64,000 nt of DNA from Piper betle (GCA_033002965.1 JAURVB010007300.1:1-64000); one strand, 5' to 3'. Shown: positions 10,601 through 22,212, numbered from the stretch's first letter. Made by a program: numbers and translations. The notes: generated by a model not told the origin, from the letters alone.

Positions 10601-12916
10601 GAGGGATGTTCAATGAACTGTTCTGATAATAGTCTTTGGCTTGGTTCTCGAGCAAATGGAGGTATGTATTGCTGTAAAATTGCAGGGTTATGTTTTACTC
10701 TGCTTTCTTGTTTATTCAACTACTGTACCATCGTTATTTAAAAATAAAACGTTTTAAAATATAATCTTATTTTCCAGCTTCAAATAATCTTTATCCAAGT
10801 GATTTAGTTCCTTTCACGAGGAGGCCTTTGTTTCTGATAATTGACAGTGACAACAGTTATGCATTCAAGGCAGGTTTGTTAAACTCATCTTTTGCTTGTC
10901 ACTTATCCTTGTATCCTGAAGGCAGAATATGTAATTGTTAATTTCATTGAAAATTTACATTGTCTAGCTTAACCACTCTCGAATGAGAATTTTTTGACAT
11001 TCATATCTTATGTTTTTTTATATAAAGCATGCTGTGCATTTTTCTTATATTTGTGTAATTTAATTATAAATATGGGCATTGGGTAGAGGATCTTTTTTCT
11101 TGTTTGAAATATATGCTGGTATCATGTGTAACAATTTTCATGCAAGAATTAATTTTTTATTCTTGAGAGGATATTGTTGAATGATACATATTTACAGGGC
11201 AGCTGTAGTCCTTTAAACTTGATCTCGTGATATAAACATATTTTTGCTCCCTTTTGTTATTGTTTTTTAACATATGGGAGGTTATCCACAGGCAAGAAAG
11301 AGGGTCCTTTTAACTTAATCTCGTGATATAAACATATTTTTGCTCCCTTTTGTTATTGTTTTTTAACATATGGGAGGTTATCAGGTTATACACGGGCAAG
11401 AAAGAGGGGAGACAGCTGCACTTCTTCTTTCTCCTCAAAAGTCCACAAGGCAAGGTTCAACCTCTGAGCAAAGCCAGTATGGAAGCCAGTTCACCTTTTT
11501 TTAACTGCACCCTTACAAGCTTTATGCCAAGTAGTTGGAGTATCTAGTGAAGATATGGATCCAGTAAGCTGATAAAGAGTCCCTTTGTTTAAATATGCTT
11601 GTCATTTTCTCTTTTGCTCTGACATACTTTGTTGAACAATTAGGATGCTTTTAGCGAGGTCGACAGTGTCCTTTCTTCGATATTTGCTGATTGGGAAGTT
11701 ATTCTTTGTTCATCTAAGTGCCTGGACCTTGTTTGGGCTCAACTTTTGTCGGATCCATTTCTACGGCGACTTGTTATAAGGTATTAAGTGGTCACTACAC
11801 TTGTTGAATTTCAACATAAAATATTGGTTGCAATCATCATGTGGTGCTTTGTAAATTGGTTTGTTGGTGATATATGACTTTTCATGAAGTAAATACCGAA
11901 TCTAGGTTTTTGTAATTATGATTTACAAATTAAAGTAGATTTTTAGGGAAGTTTAAGTAGTTTCTGTTCCTAATAAGGTGATAAGATTCCTGCTTCTTGG
12001 ACTCAAATTTCAAACTCAACAACAGGACTTTCCATTTTTCATACGGCACTTGCGAATGTTGCTGTATAATGTATTCTTCATGATAGTGCTTGCAATACAA
12101 AAAGGAATAAAGCAGTTGGTGGTGAGGGCCGCCAAATGCCGTTTTAAGCATTCTTTTATACCAATACAATCAAAGTCTGTCTTTGAGGATGACCATATTT
12201 TTACTTTGTCCTGGCTAAGTTCATTCTGTTGTTAGCATTATAGAACCATTTCTATTGTTTAGTTTTAACACAGCCTGGACCTCGTTTAATGTGCCTGATG
12301 CTGGGATTTGCAATGTTTATTGCTGTTTAGTTTTTTTCTTTTGTGTTCAGTATCATAGTTGAAATCTCGTATTCAAAGGAGAGACAGTGGTTTGTTTGGT
12401 AAGGTTACCTTTGTTTTAGCCATTGTCCAAGGGAGAGAGAGTGTTGAGTTAACAATGTTAACCACCATCACATGCAACTTCTAGTGGTTGGTATTGGTTT
12501 TATGACAAGATGGTTTCCAGATAAATTGACGCTGTTCCTTTTTAAAGATAAAGTCCCCTCAATTGTACAAGTTGTTAAATGTAGAAAAATTGCACCAATA
12601 AATTAGATTCAGCATTATTCCAGACTACAAATTTGCTTGGAAATTCTCTAGTACTTATGCTCTCTTATCACCAATTTTTGCCAGGTTCCTATTTTGCCGA
12701 TCAGTGCTGGCTTTGTTATGCTCCCCTGGAAGTGAAGATGAATATGTACCAATTTGTTTGCCCCCTCTTCCCGATGCATTGTCCTCGGATTCTATGCAAG
12801 TTCAGATGCCTGTGCTCCGGCTTGCAAAATCTCTTGGTGTTACTGGCCAATTTTGTTTTAAAGAAGCATTGAAGGAGACTCTTCACAATAATGATACAAA
12901 AAGCAAGAAGTCATAA
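7656..12916 (+). CDS. SCAI: SCAI-family transcriptional cofactor homologue (nine exons)
   Basis: Exons: 7656-8168, 8882-9088, 9822-10064, 10217-10283, 10503-10661, 10778-10869, 11385-11563, 11644-11780, 12685-12916; about 610 residues, in line with plant SCAI proteins. Exon 1 contains the family-typical stretches KAYTRLWKFQQEQR and IGQLYYSQYLRSSEVRFLLE. Human SCAI restrains the MRTF/SRF cofactor pathway; the plant role is less defined. A five-His run sits near residue 45. Junctions keep phase, with two oddities. The intron 10870-11384 needs a GC donor (AAG|GCAGGT), since the GT donor four bases later leads to an early stop. Exon 7 has seven Ts at 11496-11502 where the conserved frame needs eight, so as written it stops. 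Exon 1 is strongly GC-rich and later exons AT-rich. Nothing nearby suggests co-regulation. Confidence 0.92.
11210..11406 (+). repeat. 96-bp tandem duplication across a SCAI splice acceptor
   Basis: The segment around ATCTCGTGATATAAACATAT occurs at 11222 and again at 11318, and the likeness continues through GGGAGGTTATC into GGCAAGAAAGAGGG, which is exon sequence in the second copy. The first copy therefore carries a decoy acceptor (CACAG|GCAAG near 11291) plus a few bases of pseudo-exon. Confidence 0.9.
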
Positions 12917-14780
12917 AACATTGAAAGGAATTTTTTAAGCCTCCATCACCCACTCTGGATTTGATCTGGTGAATGGCATATGCAGAATATGTCAGCGCTC
13001 TCTGCTCCCGAGTTGCTCCACAAAAGCTAGCAAGCCAGACAATTTATGGTGTACTCATACAGCAGGCGAGATGGTTCATTCATATTGATCCCAACCGGAT
13101 CTGAAAATCTTTATCAGCAAGCAGAGATTGCCGATCATGAGATGATTTGAGGATGTACATTCATGAGGTCGCGAGCAATTGTGATGTGTAATTTGTTGGT
13201 CATTGTTTGGTATTTTCCAGTCGTGAAGAATTATTTTTCCTTTCTGTTCTTGTAAAAGAAGCGAAGCATGCTGTAGAGTTGGTTTTGATCTTGATCCACG
13301 AAGAGTAATTTAATGTATGCCGTAGAGTTGGTTTTGATCTTGACCCACGAAGAGTAATTAAATGTATCATGCTGCCAGCGGCGTCATATTTGAAGACAAG
13401 TTCATTTGTATTATAGAGGTGAGATTTTGAAGCTGTACTCTTTTTGGAGGAAGGGCAAGACCGCAAAGATTATGCCACTCTCTCTCTTTTTATTGTTTGG
13501 AATTTTGCAATTCTCTTGTGGCGATGACCCATATTTTGCTTCATAAATTTTGTTGTCTGAGCTTGATTTATGAGCGTAACAAGGTTGACAAAGTATGATT
13601 ATAAAAAAATTCGAATTTGTAACCTTTAGTACTTTTAACTTTATTTGTACTAGTCTGGTGTCCTATTTTGTATGGTTTTATACCATAAACATTAAAATTA
13701 TAAATAAATGTATATTAATTTTTATGTTCAACATGACGATCGGAATTCCGAAACTAATTCTGCCAACTGTTGAGCTGTTCCTGCAATGTCTTAATTTTTC
13801 GGTAATGTCTTAATTTTTCAGGTCTCAGTTCTGGCTACCCCTCCGTCTCATTTGTCTCTTCACCGTCTCCTACATTTTTTATTTACGCATGAAATCATGA
13901 AATAAGCAGGGCGGTACACAAATAAAGTTTGATAATATATATAAAATCACTGTGCAACGCCACATAGTAAAGCCATTGGATCAAATCGATCGAGCGGCTC
14001 ATGTTATTCCCCCCCATCCTGCGGCTTTCCCGCCCCTCCCCCGGCACCTTTAAAACCGTCTCCCCATCCCGCTATTGGACGCACCCTGCCCACCCCACCT
14101 GCCCTCGCGGACACCCCTTGCCCCTGCCCGCCGTTGACCCCGCCCCCCCACCCTAGCCCCATGCATCCCGCTAGTGGCAGCGTGGCTCTCTTGCCCCTCC
14201 CCCTAGTGTCTTTAAAACCACCTGCGCCCCCCCCCCTCGTCTTCCCCTGCCACCGGCTAGTGCTCCCTTGTCGTGGCCACCCCCGTCCTCCCCTGCTGAA
14301 CTTGCCGCATCGAGGGTGGGCTATTTTTTAACGTTATTCAAATTTTGTTGTATTTATTATTGTGTGTAAATGGACATAAGTGAGAGTATTTATAATCATC
14401 AAATTAAATTAAATAGTGAATCTACTAAATAATGAAAAATGAAGTTTTTGACGAAATAATGGTTGCCCTCATTTCTTGTACTTATATTTCTGTCGGTTTA
14501 AAAAATAAGTTTTCAGGTCAAAGATATATGTGATTGGAGTTGAGGAGGCTAGAATTGCATCTGTCAACAAAGAACAAATCTAGCTGCATATGAGCATCAG
14601 GTAAGAGTCAAGTTTTTGAAAGCACTTTGACTTAATGATAGAATGTTTATTGTGACTATTTTCGTTGATAAGATTCTTAGTTTTTATAAATTTTGTATTT
14701 TTTAAGAATGGACAATCTTGAAAATAAAGGAAATGCCGAAGAAGAATTAGGCCAACATATTACAACATTTATCTTATATT
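12917..14780. other. SCAI 3' region and intergenic DNA
   Basis: A 50-bp unit beginning GTAGAGTTGGTTTTGATCTT is repeated at 13272 and 13322 within the probable 3' untranslated region. From about 14010 to 14330 the plus strand is C-rich, with short open frames that match nothing I know. The remainder is AT-rich with no gene signal. Confidence 0.5.
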
Positions 14781-14781
14781 A

Positions 14782-15533
14782 TAAAAGATGAGGTCAAACT
14801 GAAGGTTGGAATGCAATTTAATAGTTTGCACAATACACTCAACTTCTACATTAGTTATTCAAAAATGGATAGATTTAGTGTACGTAAACATAGTATAAAT
14901 TATTATAGGAGAACAAAAGAGTTATGCTCTCAAGTGTTTGTGTATTCAAAAGAAGATGAGTGTAAAATACAGATTGGATATGAAGATGATAACAATAATA
15001 ATAGTACGAGTACGAGCAAACAAAAAGGGAAATACCTCATAAAGGAAAAAAGAGAACTTATCATATCGTTAGAGAAGATTGTCAAGCACACATCAAGGTA
15101 ACTAAAAATAAAGAGGGCATGCGGAAGGTCATGCATTTTGAAGAGGGACATAGTCATGCATTCTTTACCCCATCAAAAACTCATTTTTTCTGGTCACACA
15201 GACATGTTACAAGTGTGCACTAAAGTTTGATTGATACATTTATAAAGGTTAACATAAAAACTTCTCAACTAATGTCTGTACTAGAAATTGAAGCAGGTAT
15301 GATTGAAAATATTGGTTGTACAGAGATAAATATTAGAAATGCCCTGACAAAAAATAAAGAAAATATAAAGGAAAGTGATATCTAATTATTGATGGAACAT
15401 TTTGAGGAAATAAAAGAGATGAATGATTCTTTTTTTTATTGTTATGAAGTTAATGATGATGGTAGATTGAAGCATTGTTTTTGGGAGGATGGAATTGTAA
15501 GAAAAAATTATCTCGGATGTAACACTGCTCAAA
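14782..15533 (+). pseudogene. FAR1-related (FRS) protein fragment, decayed
   Basis: Three pieces in different frames line up in order with FAR1/FRS proteins, plant transcription factors derived from a Mutator-like transposase. First, KVGMQFNS...NFYISYSKMDRFSVRK (from about 14800), the start of the FAR1 DNA-binding domain. Second, REDCQAHIKVTKN followed by EEGHSHAFF and WSHRHV (about 15070-15210), the second half of the zinc-binding domain. Third, LMEHFEEIKEMNDSFFYCYE then DDGRLKHCFWEDGIVRKNY (about 15390-15515), the start of the MULE transposase region. The first zinc-ligand Cys of the usual FVCSKEG is Tyr here (FVYSKED). Frame breaks occur near 15060, with stops near 15220 and 15385. The fragment ends at a TA microsatellite. 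It could be an FRS gene or a related transposase; it is not functional. Confidence 0.8.
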
Positions 15534-15548
15534 CCTTATAATTCGAAT

Positions 15549-15574
<26 letters not shown>

Positions 15575-15581
<7 letters not shown>

Positions 15582-16076
15582 GGAAAAACTTTTCCTATAC
15601 TCCAGCATAGCCATCTTGGCTGTGCTGGAGTTTGATCTTGGCCGTTGGATTAGCATCCAGCGGCCAAGATCAAAAAAAAAAGGTTGTCGTTGCCGCCGCA
15701 ACAGCTACGTCGGAGGGGGCGGGAAGGGTGCCCGACCACAGTGACGGCCAAGGGGGGATGCGGCGGGGTGGCGGGCGGGGGACGGTGGTGTCGCCCGGCG
15801 GCAGGCCGACAAGGGAAGAGGCGGGGCGGCTAGATCCGCCGCCCTGTCGCTAGGCGATTATATCGCCGCCCCTGACAGGGCGGTGACAAGCAGGGTAGGG
15901 GGTGGCGTCACGACAACGACACCAGAAACTTTTTTTTTTTATCCAACCATTAAATCCAATGGCAGGAGAAGAAGGGAAGTGAGGGCCATGTTTCAGCCGT
16001 TGGATTTGATCCAACGGCCAAAATATGGCAACACAGTCATTTATAATGTGCTGCAACACGGCCTCCTTACCCTTTT
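15575..16076 (+). mobile_element. Microsatellite-flanked non-autonomous transposon, copy 1
   Basis: About 0.5 kb with no coding capacity, flanked on both sides by TA-rich microsatellite. Near the left end CAGCATAGCCATCTTGGCTG folds on itself, followed by a second palindrome (GATCTTGGCCGTTGGAT and its complement). Near the right end GCCGTTGGATTTGATCCAAC forms a third. The interior is very GC-rich. A full-length relative lies at 42243-42828 in the opposite orientation. The habit of sitting within (TA)n recalls the rice Micron elements; I recognise this by structure only. Confidence 0.75.
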
Positions 16077-16189
16077 ATTTATTTATATATGTATATATAT
16101 ATATTAATAAGATGAACTCAATCCTGTCGTGGTATTTGTAGCCTGTAAGGCAGCAGTTGTGCTGACAGTGGTGATCACATGATGTAGTC

Positions 16190-16860
16190 GGACCAGCCGG
16201 AGATGTAGGAGGTATGTGGTCGAACAAGATGCCGTTCCCGATCCTCGCCGCCCGGTGGATGTCGACGCTGAGGACTTCGGCGACCCGGGGCTGCAGCGCC
16301 AGAGCCCGCCGGTTGTGCCGCCACAGGTTGTGCGCCACCCGGTGCGCCTGCGCAAAAAAAAAGATGCAACCTTTGGCACAAAGAATCGACCTTTTTGATG
16401 GGGCAATGGCGGATTCTGGGTGGAATCGGGTCGTTGCGGTACCTGGCAGGCGAGGAAGCCCTTTTAGTTGAGGAGGCAGTTGGCGAAGGTGGCGCAGGCG
16501 GGGTCGCGGAGGCGGGCGGCGCGGAGGTTGAGCAACGGCCGCGGAGCGGAGGGAGGGATCGGAGGAGAAGGCGTTGAGGAAGAGGTCGTAGAGGATGGTG
16601 GAGAGCAGGGTGGACGAGCAGAGCTTGTTCCCGAGGTGGGAGGAGAGCGGCCGCGCTAGCGATGCATGCGATAGGATGGTCGAGTGGAGGTAGCTCGCCA
16701 GCGCCAGCTCCGACTCCGAGTCCCGCCGCGCCTCCGCCTTAATCTGGTTCCACAGCACCGCCGCCGCCGCCGCCTCCGCCTCCTCCGCTGCCGTCGCCGG
16801 GGATTGGTAGACCGTCAGATCCCCTGTCGTGGGCGCTATCTACCAACCAGAATCCGACCC
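16190..16860 (-). pseudogene. Serine acetyltransferase (SAT) remnant
   Basis: The minus strand reads LWNQIKAEARRDSESELALA, then SYLHSTILSHASLARPLSSH and NKLCSSTLLSTILYDLFLNA, clearly the N-terminal half of plant serine acetyltransferase, the enzyme making O-acetylserine for cysteine synthesis. The frame then shifts near 16540; in the next frame RDPACATFANCLLN is followed by a stop where Tyr is expected, then KGFLACQ. A GT-AG intron (about 16355-16447) follows, then AHRVAHNLWRHNRRALALQ and SVDIHRAARIGNGILFDH. The left-handed beta-helix catalytic part is missing. The retained intron shows it arose by DNA duplication or local decay, not from an mRNA copy. Confidence 0.85.
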
Positions 16861-18528
16861 GCGGATTTGGTGAGAAAGATTCAACCTTTGTTATCAGATA
16901 TGGAATCAGAATATGTACCTTCTTCTATTGTCCACTGGTCGAAGAATGCTAGCGGCAGGAAAGTGGGTATTTATGGATAACGAGTCCAGCGAGTTGGTGA
17001 CTCCGCACGTCTTCTTCCAATTGAAATTGGATCTTAGCTCAGGGTGTTTGGATTTGGCTTTCTCTTCTTCGTCGTGCTTGATTCGATCAGATAACCAATG
17101 TTAGTGGGGAACCAAATTATGTCCAATGCAATTGAGGTGAATGATTCGCCTATTGCTGTTGGATGCTGGAAAGGGAGAACCAACATAAGTGTTATGCTAT
17201 CAGAATTAGATTGCCGGGAACTGCTAGAAAGACTCCTGATTCGCAAGGGAGAATCAAAAAATTATCTACTAGATTGAGAGGAGGTGAAGCCTGAAATTGG
17301 TAATGAGGCTGAGCTTATTCAGGAGTCAAAAAGTTCGCTATTAGATCGGGAAGAAGTGAAGCTCAAAGCTGGAAATGAGGCTCAGCTTACTGAAATTAAT
17401 GTTGCGGAACAAGCAGCCGTGGATTGAGTTAAGAATGAGGTTCAGCATCGCAAGTTATATCCTCAGGAAAGGCAATTTATTTATTTTCTTCATGATAATG
17501 CAGAGTTTAAGATGTGTAGGTGTTTTGCAACCTGAAAAAAAATTGTTTGGGAAAATGACCAATGTGGTGATTATAATTTTAACCATGTGATGAGCTTCGT
17601 TTGAATGCTCTAGTGTGTCACGGGCGAAATTAGGTACGATTATGCCTTCACTACTGTCTATGGAAGCTTGTATCTTTGACAATCTGTGGCTGCGGAGATA
17701 TTTGTTTTGTTAGTTCATTATTCAACAATTTGTATTGTATAATCTTTATTATCAAGGTGTTGGGAGCTAAAATTACGTGAGGGAGGACAAATTCTGTAAC
17801 GAAGGATAATTTGTAGCGGAGAAACACTATTTTATATCTTTGCAACTTGTATAATGTGTTGCTTGGAAAAAAACTTGTATAATGTGATTTAAGCAGCAAC
17901 AAGAGATTAGTGTGTTTTTGCGAGCTTAATGGTAGTGAACAATCACAACAATCTGGTTTCAATTTAGTTAGAGGTATATAACAGAGACGACAAATGTTTT
18001 GAGTATTGCTTGACAAGTATTTTCACTTGAGAGGGCGTCATGGGTGTGTCTTTAACCTGGATGTTTTCCCGCTTCGTAACTTAAAAATCATTTAATGCTT
18101 GTTGATGCTGTGCCAGTATGACTTAGGAATAAGAAAGTGAGAAACCACATCTCGGAAGCACAACCATGTAGCGTTCTTTTTTCGCCTGCTTTGCAATTAC
18201 GATGATGATACATGCTTGGCTGCGTGGGAAGTACGAATAGCATTTGTGGTGCATTTGCACAAATGGAAAATGCTACGCACTCATTCCCGAAGCCCATGCT
18301 TTCCTGCTTTGGAAAATGCTATGAGTTCGATTGCTGGATGCCAACTTTTTCATCAGAATAATCCTAAAGAACGCACTTGTCCTTGCTATTCGTCACTCTA
18401 ATTAGGAGATGCAAACAAAATTCATAAATTCAAGTGCTATTCTAACTTCGACAACCAAAATCTACGAACACTTTGATCGCAGGCGCGCTGTAGTTAATTA
18501 CAGGCCAGTAGTACCCAGGAGATTTTCG
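16861..18528. other. Intergenic, with an unrecognised coding-like stretch
   Basis: From 17101 to 17427 the plus strand is open apart from one internal TGA and a final TGA, with an acidic, twice-repeated character (EEVKPEIGNEAEL and EEVKLKAGNEAQL). I recognise no family. The rest is AT-rich and shows nothing. Confidence 0.3.
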
Positions 18529-18529
18529 C

Positions 18530-18537
18530 TATAAATA
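18530..18537 (+). promoter_or_regulatory. TATA box of the Met-rich pseudogene
   Basis: CTATAAATATG lies about 75 bp before the ATG at 18609. It overlaps an earlier in-frame ATG at 18537, which rules that codon out as the start. Confidence 0.55.
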
Positions 18538-18608
18538 TGTCCGTGTCTCATCAGCTCATGCAAACCTATATTCGCAAGCCAGCAACGTCTAAAACATATC
18601 CTCTAAGT

Positions 18609-19306
18609 ATGGCCGTTTCCTCCTCCAACATCCTCTCTTTTCTTGTTGCCTTCCTACCTCTCTTTTCGACCTTTGCCCATGGCAATGTATTGCTTCCGAT
18701 GGGAGGCAGCTATTTCACCGATTCAGGCTGCATGTATAGGCCTGTCATGGCACAGCCATGGAGATCAATTCCTTGTGGATTCGCTTCTCAGATTGTGGGT
18801 ATTGTAAACACTCCCACGGGGTTGCAGTTGAACCCAATGCTGAGCAGTTGCAGCCTCATGGGGATGTGCCTAGAAAGCATCCAGCCAATTCATGAGCACA
18901 ACGCAGGGACTAGTGAGCAATATGATGTGCTATAACTATCTATCTGGGAGCTATGCGCCTTGCGTTCTCATGGGGATGTTCCCAGCTAGTATTCAGTAGC
19001 CATTCATGGGCGTGATGCAGGTGCCAATGAGCAACATAATGTGCCTCATGGGGATGTGCCCAGCAATCATTCAGCTGCCATTGATCATGAGCACAATGCA
19101 GGCAGCGTCGATGGGCAATATCATGTGCTATAACTACCTCCCTGGAGCTAGCGACTTGTAGCCTCATGGGGATGTGCCCAGCAAGCATTCAGCAGCCATT
19201 CATGGGCGCAATGCAGGCGCCAGTGAGCAATATGACGTGCTGTAACTACATATCTGGAAGCTATGCGCCTTGCAGCTTAGGCAGTGTTGGTATGGTTGCC
19301 TGCTAG
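18609..19306 (+). pseudogene. Methionine-rich repeat secreted protein, broken
   Basis: It opens with a signal peptide (MAVSSSNILSFLVAFLPLF, cleavage probably after FAHG). There follow four imperfect repeats built around SLMGMCPASIQQPFMGAMQ and SNIMCYNYLSGSYAPC, anchored by CTCATGGGGATG at 18855, 18967, 19045 and 19163. The third spacing unit is shorter by 13 codons. Methionine and cysteine richness with a signal peptide recalls prolamin-type seed storage proteins, but I found no firm family match. As written it is dead: a frame shift in the first repeat near 18890, a CAG-to-TAG stop in the second near 18999, and another shift near 19158. The final frame ends in GMVAC and a stop at 19304. An AATAAA lies about 55 bp downstream. 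TATA box and signal peptide suggest it was once an expressed single-exon gene. Confidence 0.65.
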
Positions 19307-19924
19307 CCGCGGGTGGTGAGCTTCGATCTGCACATCTCTGCGCATTGTGTTAACAGAAGAATAAAGCCAAGAAAGTTTACATTTTGTGAGCTTGGGTTGG
19401 CTAGAAATAAGTGCACGGATGTCCTGTATGGAAAACATTTAATAAGCGGAGATGTAAACCTAATTTCATAAATTATTAGGCATCCTATACCATATGCATA
19501 CCACTAAATTTGCAACCCATTTATCGAACTAGCTCAATGTTCTATATATGCAAGTTAACGACAATGAACAGTCATGACATAACGCAGCGATAACAAACAT
19601 CCAGCTCTCTTCTAGTCTCCATACATCTTGGCAGCCACATAAAAATCTCATATTGAAGCTGTCAGAATTTTTTCTTATCGTTTCCGAAGGTCCCATATTC
19701 CTTTCACGCAGTTTGTTTTCAAATCCAGGCAGCAGCACTGATCTCTATCTATTCAAATCTATGTGGATGAATCAATGTCACACGCAAATTGTAATAAGAT
19801 ATGGGAACAATCAAAATTTACAAAAAAAACACATCACTCGTCTCTACTTCGCTTGCAGTTGTCAAAACTCATCAGAAAAGCTCCTTTAAAATAGAAGAGG
19901 GCAGTAATCATGGAACAAAGGTAA

Positions 19925-21652
19925 CTACGATGACGAACAACACATCCCTTTCTTTGCTGGGATTTCTTGTGCCGGACCTGGAATAACAATCTTCTTGCCA
20001 GCCAGCAAAGATTGGGCGCTGTTGCCAGGCTCCTCTCCAGCAACCAAGTTCTTTCGATTCACAATGTTGAAAATTTCCGTCAACACAGTCATAAAAGCAG
20101 CCTCAACATTTGTGGACTCAAGTGCTGAGGTCTCCAGAAAAAACAATCCTTCCTTCTCAGCAAACTCTTTTGCATCTTCAGAAGGAACTGATCGCTGCTC
20201 TTCAAGGTCAGATTTGTTGCCAACAAGCATGATCACTATATTTTTATCTGCGTGGCTGCGAAGTTCTTCAAGCCAACGGGGTATGTGGTCAAATGATTGG
20301 CGTTTGGTGATGTCATACACAAGCATGGCACCAACTGCACCACGGTAATAGGCACTTGTCACAGCTCTGTACCTGCATCAAGTTTCAGAAAATGGAAACC
20401 AGGATAGAGTTAGAACAAGGATCATTTGCAAAGAACATGCAAAAAGCACAAAACTAATATATTTCAAATCTCAGCCTGCCATTTTTTGCCTTTATTTAGT
20501 TTGCTTGAAAATAATTATAATCATTCCTCCAAAATAAAAGCATTATCATGAAAGCTATCAAAATTCACTTAATGATCACAATTTTCCAAGGCAGTCTACT
20601 AAAAGCTATGATAAAGAAAACTAAATGTGGGCAGTGATCCCAACTCAATAAAAAACACGGACAACACTGAATCTTCCAGAAAAATCTTCCGATAAAACAG
20701 ACAACATCCGGTAAGCATTTGATAAGGAAAATAAAAAAGAATCAGAGGCCTTGAACTCAGAAAAACACACAGCAGCATTTGAAAAATGAGCCTACACAAC
20801 ATACTATGATACATCAATAGACAAATAGTTGCAAAATAAAAGCAATTGGGATTTAGACTAGCACCTACATGCCAAAAATTTTCCACAGTAACGAATAAGC
20901 AACCAGTCTTCTCACAGCCTGATTCTCTGAACTCCCACACAAGAAGCAGGTGAACAAAATAAAATAAAGCGAATCACAACTAAAACATAGCCAGTACCAA
21001 GAACGGAAACAACCTACACATCCGATACATTTATATCTACAACACAAAACGAACAACAAAATGCGAATAAACAACTGGCGCAGAGCAGAGCATGTTCATC
21101 CACAGAAAAAGCCACTATATTTTTCAGCATTACCATCCACAACAGTGCATTAATTCATTCCAAACAATTAAAAAACACAAAGCAACAAGTCATGTAACAT
21201 AGGTACCGCATCAAAACAACCAATACCCATATGACGATGATCATTGAACACACGGCACAGACTAATCACAATAACTTGGTATAGAATGAAGCCAGATCAA
21301 ATGAAATCAATCAGCAGTTATACCACCAGGGGCAGGGCAAAGCAGGGCAGTTGACACAAATCGACATCTATAACGGCTATAAGAAGAGAGATCAAAAAAA
21401 CGAGGAAAGGTGGGGAGGAAGAAAGTACCGCTCTTGGCCGGCTGTGTCCCAGATCTGGGCCTTGACGGACTTGTGCTGGATGAGGAGGGTACGGGTCTGG
21501 AACTCGACGCCGATGGTGGCCTTGGAGTCGAAGCTAAACTCGTCGCGGGCGAATCGGGAGAGGATCTGGGACTTGCCCACGGCGGAGTCGCCGATGAGCA
21601 CCACCTTGAATACGTAATCCACGCCGCCCGACTTCTGCCCGTACCCCGCCAT
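19925..21652 (-). CDS. RABA4: RABA4-type Rab GTPase (Rab11 clade), two exons
   Basis: Exon 1 is 21429-21652 and exon 2 is 19925-20372, joined within codon 75 through a 1,056-bp GT-AG intron; the protein has 223 residues, normal for the family. All GTPase motifs are present: P-loop GDSAVGKS at 21-28, switch I Thr46 in ATIGVEF, DTAGQE at 69-74, NKSD at 127-130 and ETSAL at 155-159. The C-terminal CCSSS carries the paired cysteines for geranylgeranylation. The [16 protein letters not shown] start and [15 protein letters not shown] tail fit RABA4, which directs trans-Golgi vesicles to growing plasma membrane and cell wall. An in-frame upstream ATG at 21718 was rejected because the intervening residues are low-complexity leader (a run of Glu codons) and the family starts at MAGYG. 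This is the one multi-exon gene in the window with no frame break. Confidence 0.95.
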
Positions 21653-22212
21653 TAGAACCACCTTCTCTTCTTCCTCTTCTTCTTCTCGCCAAACACACAC
21701 AATACAGAGGCGGAGCAAAAAAAGAAGAAGGAAAGGGGGAGAGACAAAGGGGAGGAGAGGAGGGACAAAGATTTATGTCTGTGTTTGTGGGGATGATGTC
21801 GTTCGATAGATTTAGACAAAGGCGTCTTTGACACTGTGAAAATGGTCAGACATTATTATGTTCACTTCCACCCGAATCCAAATGGTACCGTTATAGTTAT
21901 ATATATATATATACGAGAATTCTTAATATCCCTTAAATGATTTTTAATTAAAATTATAACTTTAAAGCAGTTCGTTCCAAAAATTACAACGGGCTTGAAA
22001 AATTAGTTTTATTTATTTATATAATCTAATTGTTTAATTATAAACAATTTTTAATATTACCATGTATACGATGAGAGAAAAAATTTATTTTTTTTATAAA
22101 GGTGTCTGGTCACCCATTGGTTGGCCAAGTCGGCCTTGCCTTGGGGCAATTAGATATGGTCGCCCCTAGACTTAGGGGCAGTCGATCTTACTGCCTTAGG
22201 CTTAAAAATTTT

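Noticed and set aside
16075..16758. A continuous 227-residue SAT-like frame
   Set aside because: It reads through an intron and out-of-frame exon sequence; only parts match SAT.
18537..18608. An earlier in-frame ATG for the Met-rich protein
   Set aside because: That ATG overlaps the TATA box and adds residues before the signal peptide.
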